DNA from: Bariatricus massiliensis | GTDB taxonomy: Bacteria; Bacillota; Clostridia; Lachnospirales; Lachnospiraceae | Assembly: GCF_900086725.1 (NCBI RefSeq) | Contig: NZ_LT574838.1 | Location: forward strand, 825,140 to 876,647 | Direction of reading: 5' to 3' | DNA: 51,508 nucleotides | In this document: positions 1 to 9,155 of the stretch, one piece after another | Numbering within the stretch: position 1 is the stretch's first letter | Layout of the letters: each line of letters opens with the position of its first letter | Program-made: the position numbers and the translations under genes | Notes under the pieces: model-generated | The model's database searches: none | Seen by the model: the letters and a program-made list of their open reading frames with translations, nothing else | Told to the model about the DNA's origin: nothing

Positions 1-431
1 CCGCCCGCCTCCATCGCCATCACAAGCTCTTCTTTTTCTATTTCCAAGTAGGCAGCCAGCTCTTCAAGATCCGGCTCCCGTCCAAGCTTATCCTGCAGTC
101 TTTCTTTGGCAAAAAAAGCTTTATACGAAAGTTCCTTTAAGGAGCGGCTCACCTTAATCATGCCGTCATCTCGCAAGAAACGCTTGATTTCTCCGGAAAT
201 CATGGGCACCGCATAGGTGGAGAACTTGACATCGTAGGAAATATCAAATTTGTCGATGGCCTTCAAAAGACCGATGCTCCCTATCTGAAACAAGTCCTCC
301 GCCTCTGTTCCACGTCCATAGAAACGCTTGACGATACACCAGACTAACCCCGTATTTTCTTCTACCAGCTGGGCTCTCGCTTCTTCATCCCCATCGTGAG
401 ATTTCTGAATTAAAGCGATTGTGTGATCCAT
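1..431 (-). CDS. sigF: Sporulation sigma factor SigF (partial, C-terminus beyond window)
   Basis: Early forespore-specific sigma factor that directs RNA polymerase after asymmetric division. About 143 N-terminal residues are visible, starting MDHTIALIQKSHDGDEEAR. Sigma-70 region 2 is clear, with the run AEDLFQIGSIGLLKAIDKFD followed by FSTYAVPMISGEIKRFLRDD, and region 3 begins with VSRSLKEL. Region 4 lies outside the window. The start is placed at 431 because a GGAGAAGGG ribosome binding site precedes it inside spoIIAB, which gives a 22-base overlap with that gene. The order spoIIAA-spoIIAB-sigF is the classical spoIIA operon, so SigF should be held inactive by the upstream anti-sigma factor until SpoIIAA is dephosphorylated. 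The assignment is supported both by sequence and by synteny. Confidence 0.96.
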   Translation of the reverse strand, partial: MDHTIALIQKSHDGDEEARAQLVEENTGLVWCIVKRFYGRGTEAEDLFQIGSIGLLKAIDKFDISYDVKFSTYAVPMISGEIKRFLRDDGMIKVSRSLKELSYKAFFAKERLQDKLGREPDLEELAAYLEIEKEELVMAMEAG

Positions 432-865
432 GGTTTTAACCCTTCTCCAATAGTCTTTTTCATTTTCACAGTAGTTCCCTCATGCGGATGGGATTCCACC
501 AGAACCTCATCCATAAATGCCTCCATAAACGCAAATCCCATACCCGAACGATCCAATTCTGGTTTTGTTGTAAACAGCGGCTCCATCGCCTTTTTGACAT
601 CATCGATGCCTCGGCCATCATCCGAAATTTCTATGTAAAGTGTTTTCTCCTCCACCTTACAACGGATACGAATCTTACCCTTTTCCTGTTCATACCCATG
701 GATGATAGCGTTGGTCACCGCCTCCGACACTGCGGTCTTCACATCCGACACCTCTTCCAAAGTCGGATTCAGCCTCGTCATAAATGCTGCCACCGTCACC
801 CGCGCAAAACTCTCATTCGCAGAACTGCTGTCAAAAATTAATTCCATTTCCCCGGTGCTTCCCAT
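410..865 (-). CDS. spoIIAB: Anti-sigma F factor SpoIIAB (serine kinase)
   Basis: GHKL-fold kinase that binds and inhibits SigF and phosphorylates SpoIIAA. The protein has 151 residues, usual for the family. The N-box EAVTNAIIHGYE, the G1 box DDGRGID and the G2-type segment GMGFAFMEAFMDEV are all present, so the ATP site looks intact. The start at 865 follows a GAGGAG ribosome binding site and shares TAATG with the stop of spoIIAA, indicating translational coupling. An internal methionine seven residues in (MELIFDSSSANESF) matches the N-terminus common in other species; the longer start fits the ribosome binding site better. SpoIIAB partners with SpoIIAA or SigF in the pre-divisional cell and forespore. 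Confidence 0.96.
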   Translation of the reverse strand: MGSTGEMELIFDSSSANESFARVTVAAFMTRLNPTLEEVSDVKTAVSEAVTNAIIHGYEQEKGKIRIRCKVEEKTLYIEISDDGRGIDDVKKAMEPLFTTKPELDRSGMGFAFMEAFMDEVLVESHPHEGTTVKMKKTIGEGLKPWITQSL

Positions 866-1179
866 TATTCTTTCTCCTCCTCATAAAGCTGCATTATTTT
901 TGTAACTCCTGACATTGCCAGTATTTTCTTCATTCTCTCATTGGCATGGACGGCCCACACCTCGCCGCCCAGCAGATAAATCTGTCTGTACCGCCCCATG
1001 ATGACACCAATACCGGAGCTGTCCATGAAGCTGGTTCCCTGAAAATCAAAAATAACATGTTTGATGTGTTTCTCTTCAATCAGTCTATCCGCCTCCTTGC
1101 GGATATCCTCGGCATTGTGGTGATCTAACTCCTGAGGAAGAAAGATTGTAAGACAATTCTCTTCAACTTGATACTGCAT
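865..1179 (-). CDS. spoIIAA: Anti-sigma F factor antagonist SpoIIAA
   Basis: STAS-domain anti-anti-sigma factor that releases SigF from SpoIIAB when unphosphorylated. The 104-residue product starts MQYQVEENCLTIFLPQELDH. The conserved phosphorylation segment FMDSSGIGVIMGRY is present, with the target serine at about residue 54. The open frame extends upstream to 1317, but the start at 1179 has an AGGAGGG ribosome binding site seven bases away and gives the usual family length; the extension would run through a transcription terminator. First gene of the spoIIA operon. I could not identify a convincing SigH-type promoter between 1180 and 1243, although a weak TTGTGC / TATAAA pair with long spacing lies there. 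Confidence 0.96.
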   Translation of the reverse strand: MQYQVEENCLTIFLPQELDHHNAEDIRKEADRLIEEKHIKHVIFDFQGTSFMDSSGIGVIMGRYRQIYLLGGEVWAVHANERMKKILAMSGVTKIMQLYEEEKE

Positions 1180-1243
1180 ATAATCCCTCCTGTTTTTGTG
1201 TGCTGACTGCACATATTTATAAGTAAGACTGCGGGTTGCCGCA

Positions 1244-1273
1244 CAAAAAAGGATATGCCTCTTCGCATATCCT
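1244..1273 (-). terminator. Rho-independent terminator after the TPR gene
   Basis: On the minus strand a nine-base-pair stem (AGGATATGC / GCATATCCT, six-base loop) is followed directly by a run of six T. It lies about 50 bases after the stop of the 1323-2669 gene and insulates that gene from spoIIAA. Confidence 0.9.
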
Positions 1274-1322
1274 CTTTCGTAGTAATTCCATATGAAATTA
1301 AATGCCTGCGGACGCACACTCC

Positions 1323-2669
1323 TTACTGATTGTCCTCTCCGCCGCTGTTATTTTCCGCCGGTGTACCGCTCAAAGCATTCTGTGCCTCATTGGCGGCATC
1401 TGTTCCCGAATAATTGGCAGTTACTTTTTCATAAGTCTCCTTGGCTTTCTCGGCATCACCGTTGCCGGCATAAGCATCTCCCAAAAGCTTGAGCGCCTTA
1501 CCCTCGTCATATCCTTCATCCATCCGGATGACGCTCTCCAGTGCGGTGACCGCCTCTCCATAGCTGCCGCCCTCCATATCAGACTGGGCCTGTGCATATA
1601 ATCTCTCGCACATCTTAGGGAATAAATCCCCTGATATCTCACCGTAAATAGCCTTGCCCTGCTCGCCCAGAGCATCCGGTGTGACCGCAAGTAAACCTTC
1701 CAGCATATCAGCGTTACTTGTATTACCGCCCTGATATTGATTATAGACTGTCATGAGCTTCTCGTAGCTCTCCTGAGTGGACTGTGCGGTAGCTATGGCA
1801 CTTTCCGCCTCGTCACTGGAAGACCGGTATCCTTCCAGCTCTTTTTTCAAGGCGTTGATCTGGGCGTCTTTGGAAGCAATCTGTTCGCTCAGCTCCGTCA
1901 CGTTCCGATTGGCTTCCCCTGCTTTTTTTTGATTCACAGACGGCACAATCAAAAACCAAATGACCGCTGCCCCCACCGCAATCCCGATTAAAATATTGAC
2001 GATAGTCAGTACCCCCGCATTGTCCTTCAGACTTGCTGAGGCCGGCTGGATAATCGTCTCATTTCCCAGATTGTAGGAAACCGTCTGATTCTTATCTTCC
2101 TTAAGTTTGGCCACCTTTTGGCTGCGGATCTGTGCCAGCTCATGCATATAGCTCAGCGTAATCTCATTGGTGGTATCCATCTTGTGGGCACGCCGCAGAA
2201 TCTGCCTCGCCTTTGCATACTGCTCCGTGTGCAGATACAAAAGAGCCAAAAGCTGATGGGCCTTCAAAAACGTGGGATGGGCCGCCACCACTTTTTTCAA
2301 CTGGATAATAGCCAAATCCTCGCCGTTCTGCTGACAGTAGATCAGACACTGGTTATATTTATGGATAGCCTGATTGATCGTCTCAAGCTCACTTGGTGTC
2401 TCCTGTACCTTTTTTATATAATAATTGGCAATATTTTCATAAGACTTAAAATTCTTGCTGATAATCCACTCGACCAGAGCCTCTACAACTTCGCCTCTTC
2501 CATAATACACAAGCCCCAGAAGATTCCTCGCCATAATGTTCTCTCTATTATATTGCAAACTCCGCCGAAGCGATGAGACAGCCCCGGAAAGATCCCGGAT
2601 ATTTGCCTTCTTCAGCCCGTCATTATACCAGTAATTGGACTGGTATGCCAGTCTTTCTGTATAATCCAT
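1323..2669 (-). CDS. Membrane-anchored tetratricopeptide repeat protein
   Basis: A 448-residue protein of unknown specific role. Residues 1-175 contain TPR-like helical pairs, for example the stretch after AIIQLKKVVAAHPTFLKAHQ. A single hydrophobic segment at about 222-243 (LTIVNILIGIAVGAAVIWFL) would cross the membrane. It is followed by a charged coiled-coil at about 250-300 and a second TPR-like region at about 355-430 (GEAVTALESVIRMDEGYDEG). The tail is rich in N, G, E and S. With no signal peptide, the N-terminal TPRs are predicted cytoplasmic and the C-terminal ones outside, a bitopic scaffold layout. The start has an AGGGGAG ribosome binding site. It follows folC and a 44-residue gene in the same direction and ends at a strong terminator. 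Function is not inferable beyond a protein-protein interaction scaffold. Confidence 0.85.
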   Translation of the reverse strand: MDYTERLAYQSNYWYNDGLKKANIRDLSGAVSSLRRSLQYNRENIMARNLLGLVYYGRGEVVEALVEWIISKNFKSYENIANYYIKKVQETPSELETINQAIHKYNQCLIYCQQNGEDLAIIQLKKVVAAHPTFLKAHQLLALLYLHTEQYAKARQILRRAHKMDTTNEITLSYMHELAQIRSQKVAKLKEDKNQTVSYNLGNETIIQPASASLKDNAGVLTIVNILIGIAVGAAVIWFLIVPSVNQKKAGEANRNVTELSEQIASKDAQINALKKELEGYRSSSDEAESAIATAQSTQESYEKLMTVYNQYQGGNTSNADMLEGLLAVTPDALGEQGKAIYGEISGDLFPKMCERLYAQAQSDMEGGSYGEAVTALESVIRMDEGYDEGKALKLLGDAYAGNGDAEKAKETYEKVTANYSGTDAANEAQNALSGTPAENNSGGEDNQ

Positions 2670-2680
2670 GTGCTTCTCCC

Positions 2681-2815
2681 CTATTTCGTCTGCTCAAGCA
2701 TTTCCCGTAAAATATCAGTCATATCCGTCAAATCTTCTTCATAGACGGCCTGTTCGATTTCCTCTACTTCCAAACTTGGTTTAAATTTTTTGAGTTCTTC
2801 TTCAAAATTAAGCAT
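2681..2815 (-). CDS. Small acidic hypothetical protein (44 residues)
   Basis: A short reading frame starting MLNFEEELKKFKPSLEVEEI and ending with LREMLEQTK, strongly acidic and probably helical. Its start codon overlaps the end of folC by eight bases and is preceded by AGGAGG five bases upstream, embedded in the last codons of folC. The stop lies 11 bases before the TPR gene start. Tight spacing, a strong ribosome binding site and a coding-like composition support a real gene. No function is recognised; its placement suggests co-translation with folC and the TPR protein. Confidence 0.75.
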   Translation of the reverse strand: MLNFEEELKKFKPSLEVEEIEQAVYEEDLTDMTDILREMLEQTK

Positions 2816-4100
2816 TTAAGCCTCCTATTATTCTTTTCAGCTCACCTATGAGATACAAAGAACCTAGGCAGTAAAGCCTTCCGTTCTCCCCTTTTTGTCT
2901 GAGTGCCAGTGTAAATGCTTCCTCCATTGATTCTTCCGTATAAACCGGCACATCCGTGTAACGCCGGAATACTTCCGCAAGCTCTCTGGCTCCCTCTCCC
3001 CTTTTATCTTCAAGTTTCGCAATCACATACGCCTTCGCCTGTACTCCCTGACAAAGTGTACATATCATATGCTCATAATCCTTCTCTGCCACTGCCGAGA
3101 ACAGCACAACTATATCACACTTTGGCTGGGCGTTTACACTCTCTATAAAACGTTCTACAGCCGCCAGATTATGGGCGCCATCCAGTATGACTCCCGGAAG
3201 AATTTCTTCCATGCGCCCCGGCCACTGGGTCCTCGCCAATGCCTGTCTCCATTTTTCCATGTGCATACAGCCGTCAAAGACAAATTCCATGGCGGCAATG
3301 GCCAGCATCGCATTCATGACCTGATAAACACCTGTCCCGCGGACCCGCCATACGGTATTATTATCATACTCACTGCCCGGCAAAAAAGCAATATCTTTCT
3401 CAGTTATTTCCAGAATTTCAAACGCATCTTTCGAGATTTTTCTGCAAGGTGCGCCGGCTTCTGCCGCCGTCCGCTCTATTATGACACTGCTTTCTTCTAT
3501 AGTGCCATCATAAAAAACAGGAACTCCCTTTTTGATGATTCCAGCCTTTTCTGCCGCTATTTTCTCTATCGTATCTCCGAGAATCTCCGTATGATCCAGT
3601 CCTATGGAGGTGATGACCGTCAGAAGAGGGCGGGGATAAGAGTTGGTGGCATCAAGCCTGCCGCCAAGCCCCGTCTCCAAAATCACAAATTCCACCTCAG
3701 CCTTTTCAAAAGCCGTCATTGCCATTGCATATAGAAACTCAAAATAAGAAGGATGGCTGATGCCTTCCTTCTGCATTTGTACTGTAATCTCCCTGACTCT
3801 TTCAAATACCTCCACAAAATCCTTGTCGGTAATGTCAACCCCGTTGATCTTGATTCTCTCATTATGCCGGACAAGATGGGGCGACGTGAAAAATCCTACC
3901 GTCTTCCCCTCAGAAAGAAGAATCGCCTGCATATATGCGCAGACGCTTCCCTTTCCATTGGTCCCCGCCACGTGGAGTACTTTTCTCCCGCGGCAGGGGT
4001 CGCCAAGCCTTTTTAAAAATTGGAGTGTATGGTCAAATGTATGCTTTTTCGTAAATTTAGGGATGTCCTCGATATAGCGGACTGCTTCTTCGTAATTCAC
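2808..4100 (-). CDS. folC: Folylpolyglutamate synthase / dihydrofolate synthase
   Basis: Mur-ligase-family ATP-dependent enzyme that adds glutamate to (dihydro)folates, or to dihydropteroate if bifunctional; cytoplasmic. The 430-residue protein has the P-loop HVAGTNGKGSVCAYM near residues 43-57, the glycine-rich FVILETGLGGRLDATNSYPR segment, and the C-terminal VILDGAHN motif typical of FolC. The start is a GTG at 4100 with a GGGG ribosome binding site; an MNYEEAVRYIEDIPKF N-terminus fits the family. It lies 17 bases after the LTA-synthase-like gene and overlaps the next small gene, so all are probably in one transcript. Sequence alone does not separate FPGS-only from bifunctional enzymes. Confidence 0.95.
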   Translation of the reverse strand: MNYEEAVRYIEDIPKFTKKHTFDHTLQFLKRLGDPCRGRKVLHVAGTNGKGSVCAYMQAILLSEGKTVGFFTSPHLVRHNERIKINGVDITDKDFVEVFERVREITVQMQKEGISHPSYFEFLYAMAMTAFEKAEVEFVILETGLGGRLDATNSYPRPLLTVITSIGLDHTEILGDTIEKIAAEKAGIIKKGVPVFYDGTIEESSVIIERTAAEAGAPCRKISKDAFEILEITEKDIAFLPGSEYDNNTVWRVRGTGVYQVMNAMLAIAAMEFVFDGCMHMEKWRQALARTQWPGRMEEILPGVILDGAHNLAAVERFIESVNAQPKCDIVVLFSAVAEKDYEHMICTLCQGVQAKAYVIAKLEDKRGEGARELAEVFRRYTDVPVYTEESMEEAFTLALRQKGENGRLYCLGSLYLIGELKRIIGGLNA

Positions 4101-4117
4101 TGTCGTACCCCATTTTC

Positions 4118-6310
4118 TTACTCATTCGTAGTTTCTGTCGGCGCTTCCTCATCTGTTCCGGCAGGCGCATTGTCTTCCTGTTTCATTTCGTCTGTATATT
4201 CCATAAGCTTTTTGTCTCTATAAATATATTCCTTAGAGGTGCGGAAGATAGTATTGCTCGAGCCCACCTGACTGACCGTCACAATATCATTCTCATCCAA
4301 AGTACTCTCTGGCAACTCTATCCTTGTATTGTTGAGGAAGGTACTCTTTTGCTTTTCGTCATTAATATATACTTTACTCCATTTTGTAAAATTAGTTCCA
4401 TACAGGCTGTAGGTTCCGTCAAGATTACTGTTCAACCCTGTCAAAGTCACATCATTGATTCCCATTTCCATATGGCCTTCTGTTATCGGCGGATGTCCGT
4501 TGTATACATATTGTTTTCCATAGAGGATGTCGTACTGCAGAAGCTCGAGATCCAGCAGATAATCTTTTGTCTGCCTTCTCTCCTGATGATAATTAAATAC
4601 CGTTCCGGCATGGAGGCCAATCTGTTCCATGACATCTGCCATAATCTGATAGGCCGGTATATTCCTGTCCTGCTTTTCCAGACCAATGTTATTCCATATT
4701 ACATAATTTGTATTATAAAGATATCTGCTCTTCAAATCTTTGGCTTCCAGCCCCATAGTCGGCAGATGATCTCCATAAAATACAACAACCGCCGGTTCCC
4801 CTCTGTCTTCCATCATCTTTACCAGATTGGCAGCGAACTGATCCATCTCATACACTTGGTTTACATAGTATTCCCACGCGTTATTTTTTCCTTCCGTCTC
4901 CATACCGCTCACGGTAATCTTCGGATTCTCGATGATTTTCTCCTCCGGATAGTTCCCGTGTCCCTGCACGCTGATTGCAAAGACAAAGTCTTCCTGCTCC
5001 GTAGAATTCAATGAATCATTGATGTGCGTCAAGAGTATGTCGTCCTTAGCCCATCCATTCTCGGTGGTCTGCAGTATATTCATGAACTCCTTACTTGTAA
5101 AACTGTCAAATCCTATATTGTTGAATACCTTCGCACGACTGTAGAAATTGCCTCCGTTATTGTGTAGCGCATGTGTCCCATAACCAAAAGATGCAAAAGC
5201 CGTTGCGGCACTTTCAGCCACCTGATCCTTCAGCACTGTCTTATAGGGATATTCTCCCGGTCCAAAGTAGCGCAGATTCATCCCCGTAAGGACTTCAAAC
5301 TCCGTGTTCGCCGTGCCTGCCCCCACGGATGGCACTTTAAAGTACCCCGACGGGTATTCCTGAAACATTTTTCTCAGATTAGGCAGCGGATCTTCCGATG
5401 TCTGAAGCGCCTCGAATTCTTTAACATCAAAAAAAGATTCGAGCTGGACAAAAATCACATTCGGCTTCACATCCGTGTCTGCCTTGCTTTCTGTGAGCTT
5501 GCCGTTGTGGCTGATTTTCTCAATGGTCGACTTGCTGTAATCATTCGGCTCCGAAATGCCTGTGTTGAACAAACTCGCCGAAAAACAATAGGGCACTCCA
5601 TAATCCTGATAAGCAAATGCGATATTACCAAAGTATGTGGAGATTACCCTGTTGTCTATAGCGGCCGTTGTGACCAGCGAAAACGCGCCAAAACTAATCA
5701 TTGCGCCAGCCAGCGCAACCAGCCGGTGCATCTTGCCTTCATACTGCCCGCCTCTGCGCCACATGGCAACTCCCCAGATTATCAGGGCAGAGATTCCTAC
5801 GGCCATCATCACCAGTTCAAAGGGCGAAAAATAATTGGTAAAGAGGGAAAGGCCCTCCGTGAATGTCTTTAAATCCTGCGCGTTAAAGGGCGTCACACGC
5901 TTCAACAGCATGACTCCGTTACATACTCCGATGAACAGCCATACAACACTGATAATAATCCGTGCGAATACCCTCCGCCGAAAAAGGTACACCAGCATAA
6001 ACGTCACAAATATCATCCCGGCATTATAGAAAAATACAAGCGGGGTGCCAGTCATATACTTCCACGCCTCCACCGGCGAATGTCTGGAAACTGCTTCAAT
6101 CAAAAAGTTGATTACACAGGCCCATACCGCATGGAACAACAGAGAAAACCGATTCATAAACCGATAGTACGGTGCCATCTTCTTTGCGAATGCACTGTTC
6201 CTTCGTTTTTCTAAAATACGTTCCCGGCGTTCCTTGCGCATTCTTCTATGCTCTTTAATATCTTCCGGCTTCATATTCTTAAGTTTTGTAAAAGCATCCA
6301 ATTTTTTCAT
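4118..6310 (-). CDS. LTA synthase family membrane phosphotransferase with extra C-terminal domain
   Basis: Alkaline-phosphatase-superfamily enzyme of the lipoteichoic acid synthase / phosphoglycerol transferase type. The basic N-terminus (1-50) is followed by five membrane segments at about 56-74, 90-110, 116-134, 162-184 and 198-217, then an extracellular sulfatase-like domain at about 280-590. Predicted metal and catalytic residues are visible: Glu291 in QLESFF, Thr333 in GAGTANTEFE, and Asp514-His515 in YGDHLP. These match the LTA synthase pattern. Unusually, about 140 residues follow the catalytic domain. Residues about 615-692 (with YSLYGTNFTKWSKVYIND) resemble an IPT/TIG immunoglobulin-like fold, and the last 25 residues are acidic and low complexity. 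Start supported by an AGGGG ribosome binding site. Substrate is unproven; a polyglycerolphosphate or a glycan-linked polymer is possible. Confidence 0.88.
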   Translation of the reverse strand: MKKLDAFTKLKNMKPEDIKEHRRMRKERRERILEKRRNSAFAKKMAPYYRFMNRFSLLFHAVWACVINFLIEAVSRHSPVEAWKYMTGTPLVFFYNAGMIFVTFMLVYLFRRRVFARIIISVVWLFIGVCNGVMLLKRVTPFNAQDLKTFTEGLSLFTNYFSPFELVMMAVGISALIIWGVAMWRRGGQYEGKMHRLVALAGAMISFGAFSLVTTAAIDNRVISTYFGNIAFAYQDYGVPYCFSASLFNTGISEPNDYSKSTIEKISHNGKLTESKADTDVKPNVIFVQLESFFDVKEFEALQTSEDPLPNLRKMFQEYPSGYFKVPSVGAGTANTEFEVLTGMNLRYFGPGEYPYKTVLKDQVAESAATAFASFGYGTHALHNNGGNFYSRAKVFNNIGFDSFTSKEFMNILQTTENGWAKDDILLTHINDSLNSTEQEDFVFAISVQGHGNYPEEKIIENPKITVSGMETEGKNNAWEYYVNQVYEMDQFAANLVKMMEDRGEPAVVVFYGDHLPTMGLEAKDLKSRYLYNTNYVIWNNIGLEKQDRNIPAYQIMADVMEQIGLHAGTVFNYHQERRQTKDYLLDLELLQYDILYGKQYVYNGHPPITEGHMEMGINDVTLTGLNSNLDGTYSLYGTNFTKWSKVYINDEKQKSTFLNNTRIELPESTLDENDIVTVSQVGSSNTIFRTSKEYIYRDKKLMEYTDEMKQEDNAPAGTDEEAPTETTNE

Positions 6311-6342
6311 CTGCTTACCCCTTGTGTATCCGTCTGTCTGGA

Positions 6343-8991
6343 CTATTTTTTCAATCCTGTCAGGCGCTCCTGCACCTGCGCCATCATCTGCTGATATTTC
6401 TCAAGCTTTGCTTTTTCTTCTTCTATTTTCGCCTGCGGCGCTTTGCTCATGAATTTCTCATTATTCAGCATTCCATTGACACGCGCAAGCTCTTTTTTCA
6501 GTTTCTCTTCCTCTTTTGTAAGGCGCTCGATCTCCTGCGCAAAATCAATCAATTCTTCCAGCGGGACATAGGCAACCGCATCCGGCACTACGATAGATAC
6601 CGCGTCCTCTGCAATTCCCTTCTTGTCGGACTGAATAGCCAATTCACTGGCATTCATGAGCGGACACGCGGAAACAGCCAGCTCCGCCAGTCCATCCTGA
6701 AGTTCTTTATCCTCGCATACGATATATACTTTTGCTTTTCTGCTCGGCGGAACGTTCATCTCAGCACGGGCATTTCTGACTCCCCGGATCACCTCTTTCA
6801 TATGGTCCGTCACCATTTCTGCCTCCGGGAAAGCCCAGCCTTCCTCGAAAACCGGCCAAGAAGAAATCATCAGTGACTCTTCCTCCGGAATCAATGCGCT
6901 GTAGATTTCTTCTGTTACAAACGGCATGAACGGATGAAGCATTTTCAATGCATTTCCAAGCACCGTCTTCAATGTCCATAATGCTGCATTGGCACTTTTA
7001 TAATTATCCGCAGCGTGATAGATTCTGTATTTCACAAGTTCTATATACCAGTCACAGAATTCATCCCATATAAAATCATATACCTTTTGTACCGCTATGC
7101 CAAGGTCGAATTTATCCATATTGTCCGTCACATCCTTGGCCAAGGTGTTCACCTTAGAGAGAATCCACTTGTCCGCCAATGTAAGGTCTACATCGTCCGG
7201 CTTGGAAATCACTTTATCTTCCATATTCATAAGAATGAACCGGGACGCATTCCATACCTTATTGGCAAAATTACGATTGGCCTCAACACGCTCATTATAG
7301 AAACGCATATCATTGCCCGGCGCATTGCCCGTGACAAGTGTAAGACGCAGGGCATCCGCGCCATATTCGTCGATAATCTCCAGCGGATCGATACCGTTTC
7401 CAAGAGATTTGCTCATCTTTCTTCCCTGAGAGTCTCTGACCAGCCCATGCATCAGAACCGTGTGGAACGGCGCTTTTCCGGTGTGCTCATAGCCGGAAAA
7501 TACCATACGGATAACCCAGAAAAAGATAATATCATATCCGGTTACCAGCACGTCTGTCGGGTAGAAATAATCCAAATCTTCCGTCTTCTCCGGCCACCCC
7601 AGTGTGGAGAACGGCCACAGTGCAGAGCTGAACCAGGTATCAAGCGTATCCTCGTCCTGTGTAAAATGTGTACATCCACAGTGCGGGCATACCTCCGGCA
7701 TCTCTCGCGCGACTACGAATTCACCGCACTCATCGCAATAGTACGCAGGAATCCGGTGTCCCCACCAAATCTGACGGGAAATACACCAGTCACGGATATT
7801 TTCAAGCCAATTCAAATATACTTTGTCAAAGCGCTCCGGCACAAAGCGAAGCTCACCTTTTTTCAGCGCCTCGATTGCCGGCTTCGCCAGCTCTTCCATC
7901 TTTACGAACCACTGCTGTTTAATCAAAGGCTCAACTGTCGTCCCGCAGCGGTCATGTGTCCCAACGTTATGGTCGTGCTCCGCTACCTTTACCAGATAGC
8001 CCTGCTCCTCAAGGTCTGCAACAATCGCCTTTCTCGCCTCATAACGTTCCATACCGGAGTATCTGCCATACCCATCCACGATTGTAGCGTCGTCATTCAT
8101 AATATTAATCTCAGGAAGCTGATTTCTCTTTCCCACTTCAAAGTCGTTCGGGTCGTGAGCCGGCGTAATCTTTACCGCACCAGTACCGAACTTCTTATCC
8201 ACATACGCATCCGCCACAATTGGAATCTCTCTGTTTACCAATGGGAGGAGCGCCTTCTTACCTACGATATCCTTATACCGCTCGTCTTCCGGGTGTACCG
8301 CGATGGCAGTATCCCCAAGCATCGTCTCAGGACGGGTGGTCGCAATCTCCAAAAATCTGTCTGTCCCGATAATCGGATACTTGATATGCCAGAAATGGCC
8401 TGCCTGCTCCGCATGCTCTACCTCTGCGTCGGAGAGGGAAGTCTTACATACCGGACACCAGTTGATGATTCTGGAGCCCTTATAAATATATCCCTTCTCG
8501 TAGAGATGGATAAAAACTTCTTCTACCGCCTTGGAGCAGCCTTCGTCCATAGTGAAGCGTTCTCTGTCCCAGTCACAGGATACGCCCAGCTTCTTCAGCT
8601 GTCCCTCGATGGTTCCGGCGTACTCTTCTTTCCACTCCCATGTCCTCTTGAGGAAGCCCTCTCTACCAAGCTCCTTTTTATCTATTCCCTCTGACTTCAG
8701 CTGGTTCGTTACCTTGACTTCTGTGGAAATTGCCGCATGGTCCGTCCCCGGTATCCAGAGCGCGTTATATCCCTGCATCCTCTTGTAGCGAATCAAAATA
8801 TCCTGAAGGGTATTGTCGAATGCATGCCCCATATGCAGTTTACCTGTAATGTTCGGCGGAGGCATCACCGTTGTAAACGGCTTTTTATCCCGATCCACCT
8901 CTGCATGAAAATACTTGTTTTCACACCACTTCTCATAAAGCTTCGGTTCAATCTCCTTTGGATTATAAGTCTTCTCAAGATTCTTACTCAT
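6343..8991 (-). CDS. valS: Valyl-tRNA synthetase
   Basis: Class I aminoacyl-tRNA synthetase that charges tRNA-Val and edits mischarged threonine. The product of about 882 residues has the HIGH-type motif PPNITGKLHMGH (about 45-56), the KMSKS loop in GRKMSKSLGN, the CP1 editing-domain sequence IATTRPETMLGDTAI, and the C-terminal coiled-coil rich in K and E that is typical of ValRS. The frame extends to 9009, but GAGGAGG places initiation at the paired ATGATG at 8991-8996; I chose the second ATG for better spacing. A T-box leader upstream controls it, so expression should rise when uncharged tRNA-Val accumulates. Confidence 0.97.
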   Translation of the reverse strand: MSKNLEKTYNPKEIEPKLYEKWCENKYFHAEVDRDKKPFTTVMPPPNITGKLHMGHAFDNTLQDILIRYKRMQGYNALWIPGTDHAAISTEVKVTNQLKSEGIDKKELGREGFLKRTWEWKEEYAGTIEGQLKKLGVSCDWDRERFTMDEGCSKAVEEVFIHLYEKGYIYKGSRIINWCPVCKTSLSDAEVEHAEQAGHFWHIKYPIIGTDRFLEIATTRPETMLGDTAIAVHPEDERYKDIVGKKALLPLVNREIPIVADAYVDKKFGTGAVKITPAHDPNDFEVGKRNQLPEINIMNDDATIVDGYGRYSGMERYEARKAIVADLEEQGYLVKVAEHDHNVGTHDRCGTTVEPLIKQQWFVKMEELAKPAIEALKKGELRFVPERFDKVYLNWLENIRDWCISRQIWWGHRIPAYYCDECGEFVVAREMPEVCPHCGCTHFTQDEDTLDTWFSSALWPFSTLGWPEKTEDLDYFYPTDVLVTGYDIIFFWVIRMVFSGYEHTGKAPFHTVLMHGLVRDSQGRKMSKSLGNGIDPLEIIDEYGADALRLTLVTGNAPGNDMRFYNERVEANRNFANKVWNASRFILMNMEDKVISKPDDVDLTLADKWILSKVNTLAKDVTDNMDKFDLGIAVQKVYDFIWDEFCDWYIELVKYRIYHAADNYKSANAALWTLKTVLGNALKMLHPFMPFVTEEIYSALIPEEESLMISSWPVFEEGWAFPEAEMVTDHMKEVIRGVRNARAEMNVPPSRKAKVYIVCEDKELQDGLAELAVSACPLMNASELAIQSDKKGIAEDAVSIVVPDAVAYVPLEELIDFAQEIERLTKEEEKLKKELARVNGMLNNEKFMSKAPQAKIEEEKAKLEKYQQMMAQVQERLTGLKK

Positions 8992-9123
8992 CATGTCCTC
9001 CTCAATCACTCACACTTTTACTTGTACACTTTGCGCGCCAATGTGCGGCTGCGAAGCAGCTTTCCTTTGCACATTGTGTGCATCCCCCGGAGGGTTTTAT
9101 TTCATAGGACAGTTTTTTCTATG

Positions 9124-9155
9124 AAATAAAAAAGCCCCCTACATATGTAAAGGGC
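9124..9155 (-). terminator. T-box regulated intrinsic terminator
   Basis: Stem of about ten pairs, GCCCTTTACA pairing with TGTAGGGGGC around a palindromic centre, including G-U pairs, followed by TTTTTTATTT on the minus strand. It competes with pairing of the adjacent T-box sequence and ends the leader before valS. Confidence 0.88.

Noticed and set aside
1180..1317. N-terminal extension of SpoIIAA
   Set aside because: It crosses a transcription terminator of the upstream gene; the shorter start has a strong ribosome binding site and the normal family length.
7015..8694. A 559-residue plus-strand open frame opposite valS
   Set aside because: It is antisense to a fully recognisable valyl-tRNA synthetase, has no recognisable domain and starts without a ribosome binding site; long antisense frames are a by-product of codon use.
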